DNA from: Lentzea flava
GTDB taxonomy: Bacteria; Actinomycetota; Actinomycetes; Mycobacteriales; Pseudonocardiaceae
Length of the DNA: 64,000 nucleotides
NCBI RefSeq assembly: GCF_014648475.1
Contig: NZ_BMRE01000004.1
Location: 222,324-286,323, forward strand
Reading direction: 5' to 3'
The notes beneath the pieces were generated by a model. The model saw only the letters and a list, made by a program, of their open reading frames with translations. It ran no database searches and was not told the DNA's origin. A program made the position numbers and the translations under genes. This document shows, one piece after another, positions 52,371-60,238 of the stretch; within the stretch, counting starts at the first letter, position 1; each line of letters begins with the position of its first letter.

Positions 52371-52748
52371 TCACAGCCTCAACACGCAGGCGGAGCTGAG
52401 CAGGGCACGGCCTCCGACGGGCGGTGGGTGATCAGGTGCGCGAGGCCACGCCGACGAACTGAGAGTCCTGCCTGCGCTCTCGGGAGCGGGGCGCGCCAGC
52501 AACCACGCCAGCAGGACCAGGGACGCGACCGCGCAGAGCACCGCGACACACATGTGCAGCACGTCGTGCCCAGGAGAGGAGGGTGCGGGCTCCTCGGGCA
52601 AGTGCTGCTGGTGTGCGGTGACGGGACCCATGTGGTGGCCGGAACGCATGTCGCCGTCGGTGGCGACGTGATGCATCCCGACGACGCCCAGGAACAGCAC
52701 GCACAGCAGCAGCCACCGCGTGACTGTGCGCTGTGTGCCGCCGACCAT
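52371..52748 (-). CDS. DUF6153-family membrane protein
   Basis: A 125-residue protein: an N-terminal membrane segment (WLLLCVLFLGVVGMHHVA), a His/Met-rich loop (DMRSGHHMGPVTAHQQH), a second segment after HDVLHMCVAVLCAVASLVLL, and an end ACVLRL like the usual family C-terminus. Such genes accompany DUF305 and copper genes in Streptomyces. The ATG at 52748 lies 1 bp from the operator at 52750, so the transcript is probably leaderless. A much longer in-frame opening upstream reads antisense through the DUF4396 gene and is not real. Confidence 0.8.
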   Translation of the reverse strand: MVGGTQRTVTRWLLLCVLFLGVVGMHHVATDGDMRSGHHMGPVTAHQQHLPEEPAPSSPGHDVLHMCVAVLCAVASLVLLAWLLARPAPESAGRTLSSSAWPRAPDHPPPVGGRALLSSACVLRL

Positions 52749-52749
52749 G

Positions 52750-52768
52750 CTACTACCGTACCTAGTAG
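52750..52768 (-). promoter_or_regulatory. Candidate BlaI-type operator/promoter of the DUF6153-DUF305 transcript
   Basis: CTACTA-CCGTACC-TAGTAG is a perfect 6-bp inverted repeat with a 7-bp spacer. Read on the minus strand, TACGGT lies 6 nt before the ATG, where a -10 element for a leaderless transcript should be, so the operator overlaps the core promoter. Confidence 0.65.
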
Positions 52769-52821
52769 ATCCCATCACAGTGTCGTACGGGTGGCGCACC
52801 GCGGTCGGTTCAACGCCGGGG

Positions 52822-52850
52822 TTGATACTCATACCCCCTATGGGTATGGT
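52822..52850 (+). promoter_or_regulatory. Promoter with embedded CsoR operator for the DUF4396 gene
   Basis: TTGATA (52822-52827) and TATGGT (52845-52850) are 17 bp apart. The spacer contains ATACCC-CCTAT-GGGTAT (52831-52847), whose last three bases form the start of the -10 element. Operator and promoter geometry match those of csoR. Confidence 0.8.
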
Positions 52851-52875
52851 TCGACGCGAACTGAAGGAGGAAGTC

Positions 52876-53376
52876 ATGAACCACGGCGCCGCACCCGCGA
52901 GCCTGACCAGGCAGGCCATCTCCGCCACGCTGCACTGCCTCACGGGCTGCGCGATCGGCGAGGTCCTCGGCATGGTCATCGGTACCGCGCTGGGGTGGTC
53001 GAACCTCGCCACGGTCGTGCTGTCCGTCGTGCTCGCGTTCTTCTTCGGGTACTCGCTGACCATCCGCCCGGTGCTCAAGTCGGGCGTGGCCCTGAAGGCC
53101 GCGATCGGCGTCGCCTTCGCGGCGGACACGTTGTCCATCACCGTGATGGAGATCGTCGACAACGGGGTCATGCTCGTCGTGCCCGGCGCGATGGAGGCCG
53201 GGCTGGCGAACTGGCTGTTCTGGGTGAGCCTCGCGTTCGCCCTGGTCGTGGCGTTCGTCCTGACCGTGCCGGTCAATCGCTGGCTGATCTCGCGGGGCAA
53301 GGGTCACGCGGTGGTGCACCAGTACCACGGCGGGCACGAGGCCCACGCGCACGAAGGTCACCACGACCACCACTGA
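52876..53376 (+). CDS. DUF4396 membrane protein, probable copper-island component
   Basis: A 166-residue protein; ATG 52876 has AAGGAGG 6 nt upstream. Four hydrophobic segments (AISATLHCLTGCAIGEVLGM, LATVVLSVVLAFFFGYSL, ALKAAIGVAFAADTLSIT, WLFWVSLAFALVVAFVLTVP) with conserved Cys and Glu in the first, and a His-rich tail (HQYHGGHEAHAHEGHHDHH). DUF4396 proteins sit near copper resistance genes and are suspected metal transport or handling proteins. It has its own CsoR-type promoter and terminator, so it is a single-gene transcript. Confidence 0.82.
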   Translation: MNHGAAPASLTRQAISATLHCLTGCAIGEVLGMVIGTALGWSNLATVVLSVVLAFFFGYSLTIRPVLKSGVALKAAIGVAFAADTLSITVMEIVDNGVMLVVPGAMEAGLANWLFWVSLAFALVVAFVLTVPVNRWLISRGKGHAVVHQYHGGHEAHAHEGHHDHH

Positions 53377-53383
53377 TGTCGTG

Positions 53384-53412
53384 GCTGGAGCCGGGGCGAA
53401 CCCGGCTCCAGC
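53384..53412 (+). terminator. Hairpin terminator after the DUF4396 gene
   Basis: GCTGGAGCCGGG pairs perfectly with CCCGGCTCCAGC (12 bp) around a GCGAA loop, 8 bp after the stop codon. Confidence 0.8.
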
Positions 53413-53490
53413 GATCACCTGAGTCTCTGACCCTCGCGTCACGCTGACCGGCACAAGCGCGCGACGAGCACTGTGGCGGCGCTGAACCCT

Positions 53491-53508
53491 CCTAAGATCC
53501 ATAGTAGG
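53491..53508. promoter_or_regulatory. Candidate BlaI-type operator upstream of the multicopper oxidase operon
   Basis: CCTA-AGATCCA-TAGTAGG: inverted CTA/TAG arms with the 7-bp spacer seen in the sites at 50286 and 52750. About 125 bp upstream of the first gene of the oxidase operon. Confidence 0.5.
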
Positions 53509-53516
53509 TTTTGCCA

Positions 53517-53544
53517 GGGACCTAGTCCCGTTCAGGATCGGGAC
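53517..53544. promoter_or_regulatory. Cluster of GGGAC/GTCCC half-sites resembling DosR/DevR boxes
   Basis: GGGAC-CTA-GTCCC is followed after TTCAGGAT by CGGGAC, which creates a second inverted repeat GTCCCG-N8-CGGGAC. Actinobacterial DosR/DevR sites contain GGGAC half-sites in inverted order, though with a different centre (four bases between GGGAC and GTCCC in the mycobacterial consensus), so the match is partial. The downstream operon ends near an Rv2629-like gene, a family known as DosR-controlled in Mycobacterium. Confidence 0.35.
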
Positions 53545-53632
53545 CTTCGGATTCCGCGTTGGCTCCGAGCTGCCCTGATGGCCGGGTGCCGGGAGGGCCA
53601 TGCTGGAGGCGACCGAGGACGAGGAGGGCGCC

Positions 53633-53776
53633 GTGAAACGCCGGAACCCGGGCCCGTACGCGATCGCCCTGGCGATCCTGGTCGTCGGCTTCGCCTTCGC
53701 CGGAGTGCCCTTCCAGACGATGCTGTTCGGTCTCCTGGTGCTGGCCTGCCCGCTGTTCCGGAAGGCGACCGCATGA
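53633..53776 (+). CDS. Small membrane protein of the multicopper oxidase operon
   Basis: A 47-residue protein from GTG 53633 with GAGGAGG 5 nt upstream (an ATG at 53600 would add 11 residues). [20 protein letters not shown] leads into two close hydrophobic stretches ending [14 protein letters not shown]. The layout resembles DUF2933-type small membrane proteins that accompany copper ATPases; this is a weak likeness. Its stop overlaps the oxidase start (ATGA), so the two are translated together. Confidence 0.6.
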   Translation: MKRRNPGPYAIALAILVVGFAFAGVPFQTMLFGLLVLACPLFRKATA

Positions 53777-55173
53777 GCCCCTTCAGCCGCCGGGCCTTCC
53801 TGGGCGCGACCGTTCTCGGGATCGCCGGGTGTTCCGCCACCGGGAACCCGTTGATCCTGCCGACCGATCCGGTGGTCAACCGCACCGAGGTGGCCCGTGG
53901 TCGCACCGGCCGCACGCGCGCGGTCACGGTGACCGCGACGGAAGGCCAGGTCGACCTGGGTGGCCCGGTGGTGCGCACCTGGACCTACGACGGAGTGCTC
54001 CCCGGCAAGGAGCTTCGCGTCGGCGCAGGCGACCTGGTCGAGGCGAGGGTGGTGAACCGGCTGCCCGCGGACACGTCGGTGCACTGGCACGGCCTGGCGC
54101 TGCGCAACGACATGGACGGCGTGCCCCCGGTGACCCAGGCCGCGATCAGGCCGGGAGAGGACTTCACCTACCGGTTCGTCGCCCCGGCTCCGGGCACGTA
54201 CTGGTTCCACCCGCACACCGGCACCCAGCTCGACCGCGGCCTGCACGCCCCGCTGATCGTCGAGGATCCGGCCGAACCGGGTGCGTACGACGCCGAGTGG
54301 GTGGTCGTGCTGGACGACTGGCTCGACGGCACCGGCACCGACCCGGACCAGGTGCTCGCGAGCTTGCGGCAGCGCAGCGGTCACCTGATGCACGGCGCGG
54401 CGGCGCTCGGCGGCGACGTCGCCCATCCGCGCCACCTGATCAACGGCCGGATCGCCTCCGCACCCGTCACGTTCGCGGCGAAACCTGGGCAACGCGTCCG
54501 GATCCGGCTCGTCAACGCCGGCGCGGACACCGCCTACCGCGTGGCGTTGGGCGGACACCGCCTGACGGTTACGCACACCGACGGCTTCCCCGTCGTCCCG
54601 GTGGACACCGACGCCCTGGTCATCGGCATGGGCGAGCGCTACGACGTGCTGGTCACACTCGCCGACGGCGCCTTTCCGCTCGTGGCCGTCGCGGAGGGCA
54701 AGAACGGCGCGGGCATGGCCGTCGTGCGCACCGGCACGGGCGCGTCGCCGGGGCCGGAGGTGCGGCCGGGCGAACTGCGCGGCAAGGTCGTGGGATACGA
54801 CGAGCTCAGGGCCACGGCGCCGCTGCCGGTGCGGCGGCCGGACGTGGTGCACCGGCTGGAACTGACCGGGGGAATGATGAGCTACGAGTGGGGCGTCAAC
54901 GGCCGCTCGGACGGCCTGCAGAGAGTCCGGAGTGGACAGCGCGTGCGCCTGGAGTTCGTCAACACCACGATGATGTGGCACCCCATGCACGTGCACGGCC
55001 ACACGTTCCAGCTGAACGGTCCGCGCAAGGACACCGCGATCGTGCTGCCGGGGCAGACGGTGGCGTGCGAGTTCGACGCGGACAACCCCGGCCAGTGGAT
55101 GGTCCACTGCCACAACGCCTACCACGCCGAAGCCGGGATGATGACCGTGCTCGGCTACGAGGAGCAGCGATGA
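53773..55173 (+). CDS. Multicopper oxidase (CueO/CopA-oxidase type)
   Basis: A 466-residue oxidase with a twin-arginine/lipobox leader ([17 protein letters not shown]). All four copper-binding segments are present: HWHG at 104-107, HPHT at 146-149, HPMHVHGH at 403-410 and [12 protein letters not shown] at 445-456, so type 1, 2 and 3 sites should be complete, with Met456 as axial type 1 ligand. It probably oxidises Cu(I) to less toxic Cu(II) outside the membrane. The stop codon overlaps the ATPase start (ATGA). Confidence 0.93.
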   Translation: MSPFSRRAFLGATVLGIAGCSATGNPLILPTDPVVNRTEVARGRTGRTRAVTVTATEGQVDLGGPVVRTWTYDGVLPGKELRVGAGDLVEARVVNRLPADTSVHWHGLALRNDMDGVPPVTQAAIRPGEDFTYRFVAPAPGTYWFHPHTGTQLDRGLHAPLIVEDPAEPGAYDAEWVVVLDDWLDGTGTDPDQVLASLRQRSGHLMHGAAALGGDVAHPRHLINGRIASAPVTFAAKPGQRVRIRLVNAGADTAYRVALGGHRLTVTHTDGFPVVPVDTDALVIGMGERYDVLVTLADGAFPLVAVAEGKNGAGMAVVRTGTGASPGPEVRPGELRGKVVGYDELRATAPLPVRRPDVVHRLELTGGMMSYEWGVNGRSDGLQRVRSGQRVRLEFVNTTMMWHPMHVHGHTFQLNGPRKDTAIVLPGQTVACEFDADNPGQWMVHCHNAYHAEAGMMTVLGYEEQR

Positions 55174-57431
55174 ACTCCGTGGTGCTGGACGTCAGCGGTC
55201 TGCACTACGCCACCGAGCAGAACGTTGTCGACGCCAAGCTCGGCAGGCAACCGGGAGTGCACCACGTCGAGGTCAACCCCACGGCGCAGACCGCGACCGT
55301 GCACTTCGACCCGGACGTGACCTCCGTGGCCCAGCTGCGGCAGTGGGTGATCGACTGCGGCTACCACTGCGCCGGGCAGTCGGTGCCGCACCACATCTGC
55401 GACCCGGCGGCCGAACCCCGTACCGGACATTCACCGCACCGGGCGATGGCACATCACGGTCACGACCACGCGTCGATGGCCACCGACATGCGCAACCGGT
55501 TCCTGGTCGCGCTGCTGTTCTCCATCCCGATCGTGCTGTGGTCGCCGATCGGCACCGAGGTGTTCGGGCTGCACCTGCCGGCGCCGTTCGGCATGCGCGC
55601 GGACGTGTGGTCGTTGCTGCTGAGCCTGCCGGTGATCGGCTACTCGTGCTGGATCTTCTTCGCCGGCGCCTGGCGGGCGTTGCGGGCCAGGACGCTCGAC
55701 ATGATGGTGCTGGTGGCCGTCGCGGTCGGCGCGGGCTGGCTGTACTCCGTCGTGATCACGCTGACCGGCGGGGGAGAGGTCTTCTACGAGGCCGCGACCG
55801 TGCTGGCCGCGTTCGTCCTCTTGGGACACTGGTTCGAGATGCGGGCGAGGGGCGGCGCCAACGACGCGATCCGCACGCTGCTGGACCTGGCACCGCCCAA
55901 GGCTCTGGTGCTGCGGCACGGCGAACCGGTCGAGGTGCCGACCGCCGAGGTGGCGGTCGGTGATCTGCTGCTCGTGCGGCCGGGCGCGAAGATCGCGGTG
56001 GACGGTGTCGTCGAGGAGGGCGACTCCGAGGTCGACGAGTCGATGGTCACCGGCGAGAGTCTGCCCGTGCACAAGGCGCCCGGTTCGGCCGTCGTCGGTG
56101 CCACCATCAACGCGAACAGCACGCTGCGGGTCCGCGCGACCAAGGTGGGAGCGGACACCGCGCTCGCGCAGATCGTCAAACTCGTGCAGGAAGCCCAGAA
56201 CTCCAAGGCACCTGGCCAGCGGCTCGCGGACCGGGCGGCGTTCTGGCTGGTGCTCGTGGCACTCGTCGGCGGAGGTCTCACGCTCGGTGCCTGGCTGCTG
56301 TCCGGCGCCTCCTTCGCGACGGCGATGCTGTTCGCCATCACCGTCGTGGTGATCACCTGCCCCGACGCGCTCGGTCTCGCCACCCCGACCGCGATCATGG
56401 TCGGCACCGGCCTCGGCGCGAAACGCGGCGTGTTGTTCAAGAACGCCATGGCACTCGAGACCTCCGCCCGCATCGAGGTCGTGGTGATGGACAAGACCGG
56501 CACCCTGACCAAGGGCGAGCCGGAGGTCACCGACGTGATCACCGACGGCTTCGGCGAGGACGAGCTGCTGCGCCTGGTCGCCGCCGTCGAACGCGAGTCC
56601 GAGCACCCGCTCGCCGAGGCGATCGTCCGCCGCGCAGGCGACCTGGACGGGCTGCGGGCGGCGCGGTTCGAGAACGTCCCTGGACACGGCGCGATCGCGG
56701 AGGTCGGTGGCCGGCGTGTGGTCGTCGGCAACCGGCGGCTGTTCGAACGGGAAGGCGTGGAGCTCGGCCCGTTGGCGAGCCGCCGCGACGAGCTCGCCGC
56801 CACCGGTCGCACGGCGGTGCTCGCCGCCGTCGACGGCGTGCCCGCCGGGGTGATGGGTATCGCCGACGCGCCGAGGGAAACGTCGGTCGCCGCGGTGCAG
56901 GCGCTGCACGACCTCGGCGTCGAGGTCGTGATGCTCACCGGGGACAACCAGGCCACGGCCGAACGCATCGCGGGGCAGCTGGGCATCGACACCGTGATCG
57001 CCGAGGTGCTGCCCGGTGACAAGGCCGCGAAGGTCGCGGAACTCCAGGCAGGCGGCCGCAGGGTCGCGATGGTCGGCGACGGTGTCAACGACGCGCCCGC
57101 GCTGGCCCAGGCCGATCTGGGCATCGCCATCGGAGCCGGGACCGACGTGGCGATCGAGACCGCCGACGTGGTGCTGATGCGCTCCGACCCGCTCGACGTC
57201 CCGATCGCGCTGCGCATCGGCCGCGGCACGCTGCGCAAGATGCGGCAGAACCTCGGCTGGGCGATCGGCTACAACACCATCGCGCTGCCCATCGCGGCCG
57301 GAGTGTTCGAGCCCGCGTTCGGGCTGATGCTGCGGCCTGAGATCGCCGCTCTGTCGATGTCCGGGTCGAGCGTCATCGTCGCGGTCAACGCCCTCGCGCT
57401 CAAGCGCCTGCGGCTGGGCGGCGTCGTGTAG
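55170..57431 (+). CDS. P1B-type metal ATPase with CPD membrane motif and His-rich N-terminus
   Basis: A 753-residue ATPase. The N-terminal ferredoxin-like domain ([20 protein letters not shown]) has lost the CxxC metal site. A His-rich linker at about 85-104 ([17 protein letters not shown]) follows. The membrane motif is CPD at 397-399 ([12 protein letters not shown]) instead of CPC; D441 lies in DKTGT, and [10 protein letters not shown] is intact. His-rich N-termini occur in P1B-3 (CopB-type) pumps, which have CPH. It is coupled to the multicopper oxidase, so Cu(II) or Cu(I) is the probable substrate, with metal selectivity unsettled. Confidence 0.9.
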   Translation: MNSVVLDVSGLHYATEQNVVDAKLGRQPGVHHVEVNPTAQTATVHFDPDVTSVAQLRQWVIDCGYHCAGQSVPHHICDPAAEPRTGHSPHRAMAHHGHDHASMATDMRNRFLVALLFSIPIVLWSPIGTEVFGLHLPAPFGMRADVWSLLLSLPVIGYSCWIFFAGAWRALRARTLDMMVLVAVAVGAGWLYSVVITLTGGGEVFYEAATVLAAFVLLGHWFEMRARGGANDAIRTLLDLAPPKALVLRHGEPVEVPTAEVAVGDLLLVRPGAKIAVDGVVEEGDSEVDESMVTGESLPVHKAPGSAVVGATINANSTLRVRATKVGADTALAQIVKLVQEAQNSKAPGQRLADRAAFWLVLVALVGGGLTLGAWLLSGASFATAMLFAITVVVITCPDALGLATPTAIMVGTGLGAKRGVLFKNAMALETSARIEVVVMDKTGTLTKGEPEVTDVITDGFGEDELLRLVAAVERESEHPLAEAIVRRAGDLDGLRAARFENVPGHGAIAEVGGRRVVVGNRRLFEREGVELGPLASRRDELAATGRTAVLAAVDGVPAGVMGIADAPRETSVAAVQALHDLGVEVVMLTGDNQATAERIAGQLGIDTVIAEVLPGDKAAKVAELQAGGRRVAMVGDGVNDAPALAQADLGIAIGAGTDVAIETADVVLMRSDPLDVPIALRIGRGTLRKMRQNLGWAIGYNTIALPIAAGVFEPAFGLMLRPEIAALSMSGSSVIVAVNALALKRLRLGGVV

Positions 57432-57460
57432 ATGGCGGCACAGCGGGTAACACCCGGTGC

Positions 57461-58558
57461 ATGGACATGTCGAAGTTGCAGGACATAGCCACCGCTCCAG
57501 GCCCGTTCGCGTCGGTCTACCTCGACGCGTCGCACGACACGGAGGACGCGGCCAAGGTCGCCGAACTGCGCTGGCGGGGACTGCGCGACCAGCTCGCGGA
57601 CCAGGGCGCGCCGGAGGAGACGCTGTCCGCGCTGGACGAGGCGGTGGCCACGGCCGATCCCCCGGCCGGCAAGGCCGGGCGCGTGCTGATCGCCTCGGGG
57701 TCCCGCGTGCTGGTGGACCAGACGCTGCCGGTGCCGCCGCCCGCCGACGTCACGCGGTTCTCGTCGCTGCCGGACCTGCTGCCGCTCGCGTCCTACCTGC
57801 CGCCGCCGGTGCCGCACGTCGTCGTGGTCGCCGACTCGTCCGGCGCCGATCTGCACTCGTTCGACGGGCGGGTCGAGCTGGTGGAGACCGTCCGCGGCAG
57901 GCAGCACCCGCTGCACAAGACCGGTGGCGGCGGCTGGGCGCACAAGCGGCTGCAGCAGCGCGTGGAGGACACCGTCAAGCACAACGTCAAACAGGTCGCC
58001 GACGAGGTGGAACGCCTGGCAGGCGAGGTGCACGCGGAACTCGTCGTGCTCGGCGGCGAGGTGCAGGCGCGCAGTGCGGTGCGGGGCGAGCTCGGCCTCG
58101 ACGACGACCTGGTCGTGGAGGTCGAAGGCGCGGGGCTGGCCGGGGGCACCGACGACGAGGAGTTCGACAAAGCCGTGCGAGCGCTGGTCGCGCAGCGTCA
58201 GCAGCAGCACGACGCCGAGGCCGTCGAGCGGTTCCGCGCCGAGCTCGGCCGCGACGGGCTCGCGGTCGAAGGCCTCGCCGGGGTGACGGACGCGCTGCGG
58301 CAGGCCAACGTGGACACGTTGGTCGTGAACACCGGCGTGCTCGCGGACCAGCTGGTGTGGACGAGCGGTCAGCCCGACCAGGTCGGTGCCGACGAGGCCA
58401 GCGTCCGGCAGGGTGCCGGTGATCCGGCTGAGGTGGAGCGCAACCGCGCGGACGACGCGTTGGCGCGTGCGGCGGCCGTGACGGGCGCGAACGTGGTCGT
58501 CGGCGACGACATCGAGGTGCTGCAGGGCGTTGGAGCGATCCTGCGCCACCGGCCCTAG
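57461..58558 (+). CDS. Vms1/Rv2629-like (bacterial eRF1-type) protein
   Basis: A 365-residue protein of the bacterial archaeo-eukaryotic release factor family: N-terminal FASVYLDASHDTED, middle PHVVVVADSSGADLHSFDGR, then the loop KTGGGGWAHKRLQQRVEDTV in which the GGW and basic residues replace the GGQ motif of release factors, and VHAELVVLGGEVQARSAVRG. Rv2629 of M. tuberculosis belongs to this group and is DosR-controlled. A role in ribosome rescue or peptidyl-tRNA hydrolysis is suggested by family, not shown. It starts 29 bp after the ATPase gene and may be cotranscribed. Confidence 0.82.
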   Translation: MDMSKLQDIATAPGPFASVYLDASHDTEDAAKVAELRWRGLRDQLADQGAPEETLSALDEAVATADPPAGKAGRVLIASGSRVLVDQTLPVPPPADVTRFSSLPDLLPLASYLPPPVPHVVVVADSSGADLHSFDGRVELVETVRGRQHPLHKTGGGGWAHKRLQQRVEDTVKHNVKQVADEVERLAGEVHAELVVLGGEVQARSAVRGELGLDDDLVVEVEGAGLAGGTDDEEFDKAVRALVAQRQQQHDAEAVERFRAELGRDGLAVEGLAGVTDALRQANVDTLVVNTGVLADQLVWTSGQPDQVGADEASVRQGAGDPAEVERNRADDALARAAAVTGANVVVGDDIEVLQGVGAILRHRP

Positions 58559-58564
58559 CCGGCG

Positions 58565-60190
58565 TCACGACCACGGGATGTCGGCCAGGCGGATCCAGCG
58601 GAAGCCATACCCGTTGAGCCGCAACGACAACAGGTCGACGTCGTTGTCGTAGACGCCGTCCGCGACGACGTTCTGCGGCGGCTCCTCCTCGGAGGCCAGA
58701 GGAGGAACGGACACCTGGCACGGTTCGGGGCTCAGGTTGTGCGCGAAGAGCATGACACCGCGCGGCCCGCGTGCCACGTGCACCAGCACGTGGGGCGGGC
58801 CGATGTCGAGCACCTCGTGCTCGCCGGTGGCGATCTCCTCGCACTCGCGGCGGGTGTGCAGGATGCGTTCGAACCAGGTGAGCAGGCTGTGCGGGTCGCT
58901 GCGCTGGCGGGCCACGTTCACCTCGGCGAAGCCGTGGCGTCCCGCGCTGATCACCGGTCTGATCAGCGAGTCCGCTCTGGAGAACCCGGCGTTCTTCGCG
59001 TCCGACCACTGCATCGGGGTGCGGATCGCCTCCCGTTCCGGCAGCGTCAGGTCCTCGCCCATGCCGATCTCGTCGCCGTAGCGCAGCACCGGGGTGCCGG
59101 GAAGGGTGAGCTGCAGGCTGTACGCGAGCTCCACCCGGCTGCGGTCGCCGTCGAGCATCGACACCAGCCGTCTGCGGATGCCACGCCCGTAGAGCCGCAT
59201 GTCCGGGTCGGGACCGAACGCGGCGAACACGTCGTCGCGCTCGTTCTCGTGCAGCCTGCCGAGGTCGACTTCGTCGTGGTTGCGCAGGAACGTGGCCCAC
59301 TGCGCGTTCCGCGGCAGGTCCGGCAGCTCGCGCAGCACCGTCGCGATGGGACCGGCGTCGCACCGCGCCAGCGCCAGCATCACGGCCTGGTTGAGCCGGA
59401 AGCTGAACAGCATCAGTGCCCGGCTCGCCCGGTTGTCGCTGTGGCCGAAGTACTCCAGCACCTCGTGGTCCTCGACGTTGGCCTCGGCCAGCACGACCGC
59501 GTCCCGCCGTTGCCACGACGCCGTTTCCCGGATGTCGCGCAGCAGGCTGAAGTCCTGTCCGGACCGCGACGAGACCAGGAACGGCGCCGCGTCCACCCGG
59601 AACCCGGACACCCCGAGCCGGGCCCAGAAGCTGACGATCCTGCGGATCTCCGCGCGCACCTCGGGGTGGTCGGTGTTGAGGTCGGGCTGGAAGCGGTAGA
59701 ACCGGTGCCGGTACCACGCCTCCGCCTGGTCGTCGTAGGTCCAGGTCTCGTTCTCCACACCGGGGAAGACGGAACCCTCCCGCCGGTCAGCCGGCTCGGT
59801 GTCCGACCAGACGTACCAGTGCCGCAACGGTGAGTCGCGCGCGGCCCGTGCGGCCAGGAACCACGGGTGCTCGTCACTGGTGTGGTTCACGACCAGGTCC
59901 ATCATGACGCGCACGCCCCGCTCGTCGGCGTGGTCGAGCAACTCCGCGAAGTCACCGAGAGAGCCCAGCCTCGGGTCGACGGAGTAGTGGTCGGTGACGT
60001 CGTAGCCGCCGTCGCGGCGCGGCGACGGGTGGAACGGGTTGAGCCACACCGTGTCGACCCCCAGCCGGGACAGGTAGTCCAGGCGGCTCATGAGTCCTCT
60101 CAGGTCACCGACGCCGTCGCCGTCGGAGTCCTGGAACAGGCACACGTCCAGCGAGTAGATCACCCCGTTGCGATACCAGCGCTCCACCAC
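58565..60190 (-). CDS. GH13 alpha-amylase family enzyme, trehalose-synthase type
   Basis: A 541-residue enzyme with the GH13 regions intact: DLVVNHTSDEHPWF at about 98-111, GFRVDAAPF with nucleophile Asp200, VLAEANV with acid/base Glu236 and FLRNHDE with Asp306. The start (WYRNGVIYSLDVCLFQDSDG) matches trehalose synthase/maltose-interconverting enzymes, but 'DAAPF' and the short C-terminal domain make substrate uncertain. It has no signal peptide, so it acts in the cytoplasm on maltose, trehalose or glycogen-derived sugars. It shares the minus strand with the esterase gene 48 bp upstream. Confidence 0.88.
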   Translation of the reverse strand: MVERWYRNGVIYSLDVCLFQDSDGDGVGDLRGLMSRLDYLSRLGVDTVWLNPFHPSPRRDGGYDVTDHYSVDPRLGSLGDFAELLDHADERGVRVMMDLVVNHTSDEHPWFLAARAARDSPLRHWYVWSDTEPADRREGSVFPGVENETWTYDDQAEAWYRHRFYRFQPDLNTDHPEVRAEIRRIVSFWARLGVSGFRVDAAPFLVSSRSGQDFSLLRDIRETASWQRRDAVVLAEANVEDHEVLEYFGHSDNRASRALMLFSFRLNQAVMLALARCDAGPIATVLRELPDLPRNAQWATFLRNHDEVDLGRLHENERDDVFAAFGPDPDMRLYGRGIRRRLVSMLDGDRSRVELAYSLQLTLPGTPVLRYGDEIGMGEDLTLPEREAIRTPMQWSDAKNAGFSRADSLIRPVISAGRHGFAEVNVARQRSDPHSLLTWFERILHTRRECEEIATGEHEVLDIGPPHVLVHVARGPRGVMLFAHNLSPEPCQVSVPPLASEEEPPQNVVADGVYDNDVDLLSLRLNGYGFRWIRLADIPWS

Positions 60191-60238
60191 GCCGGCAGGA
60201 TTCCCTTCCCACGCCTGGCGAACCGCTGTCCGCTGGAT

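Noticed and set aside
52749..53300. N-terminal extension of the DUF6153 gene to 53300
   Set aside because: It would read antisense through the DUF4396 gene and through two operators; the family N-terminus begins at the ATG at 52748.
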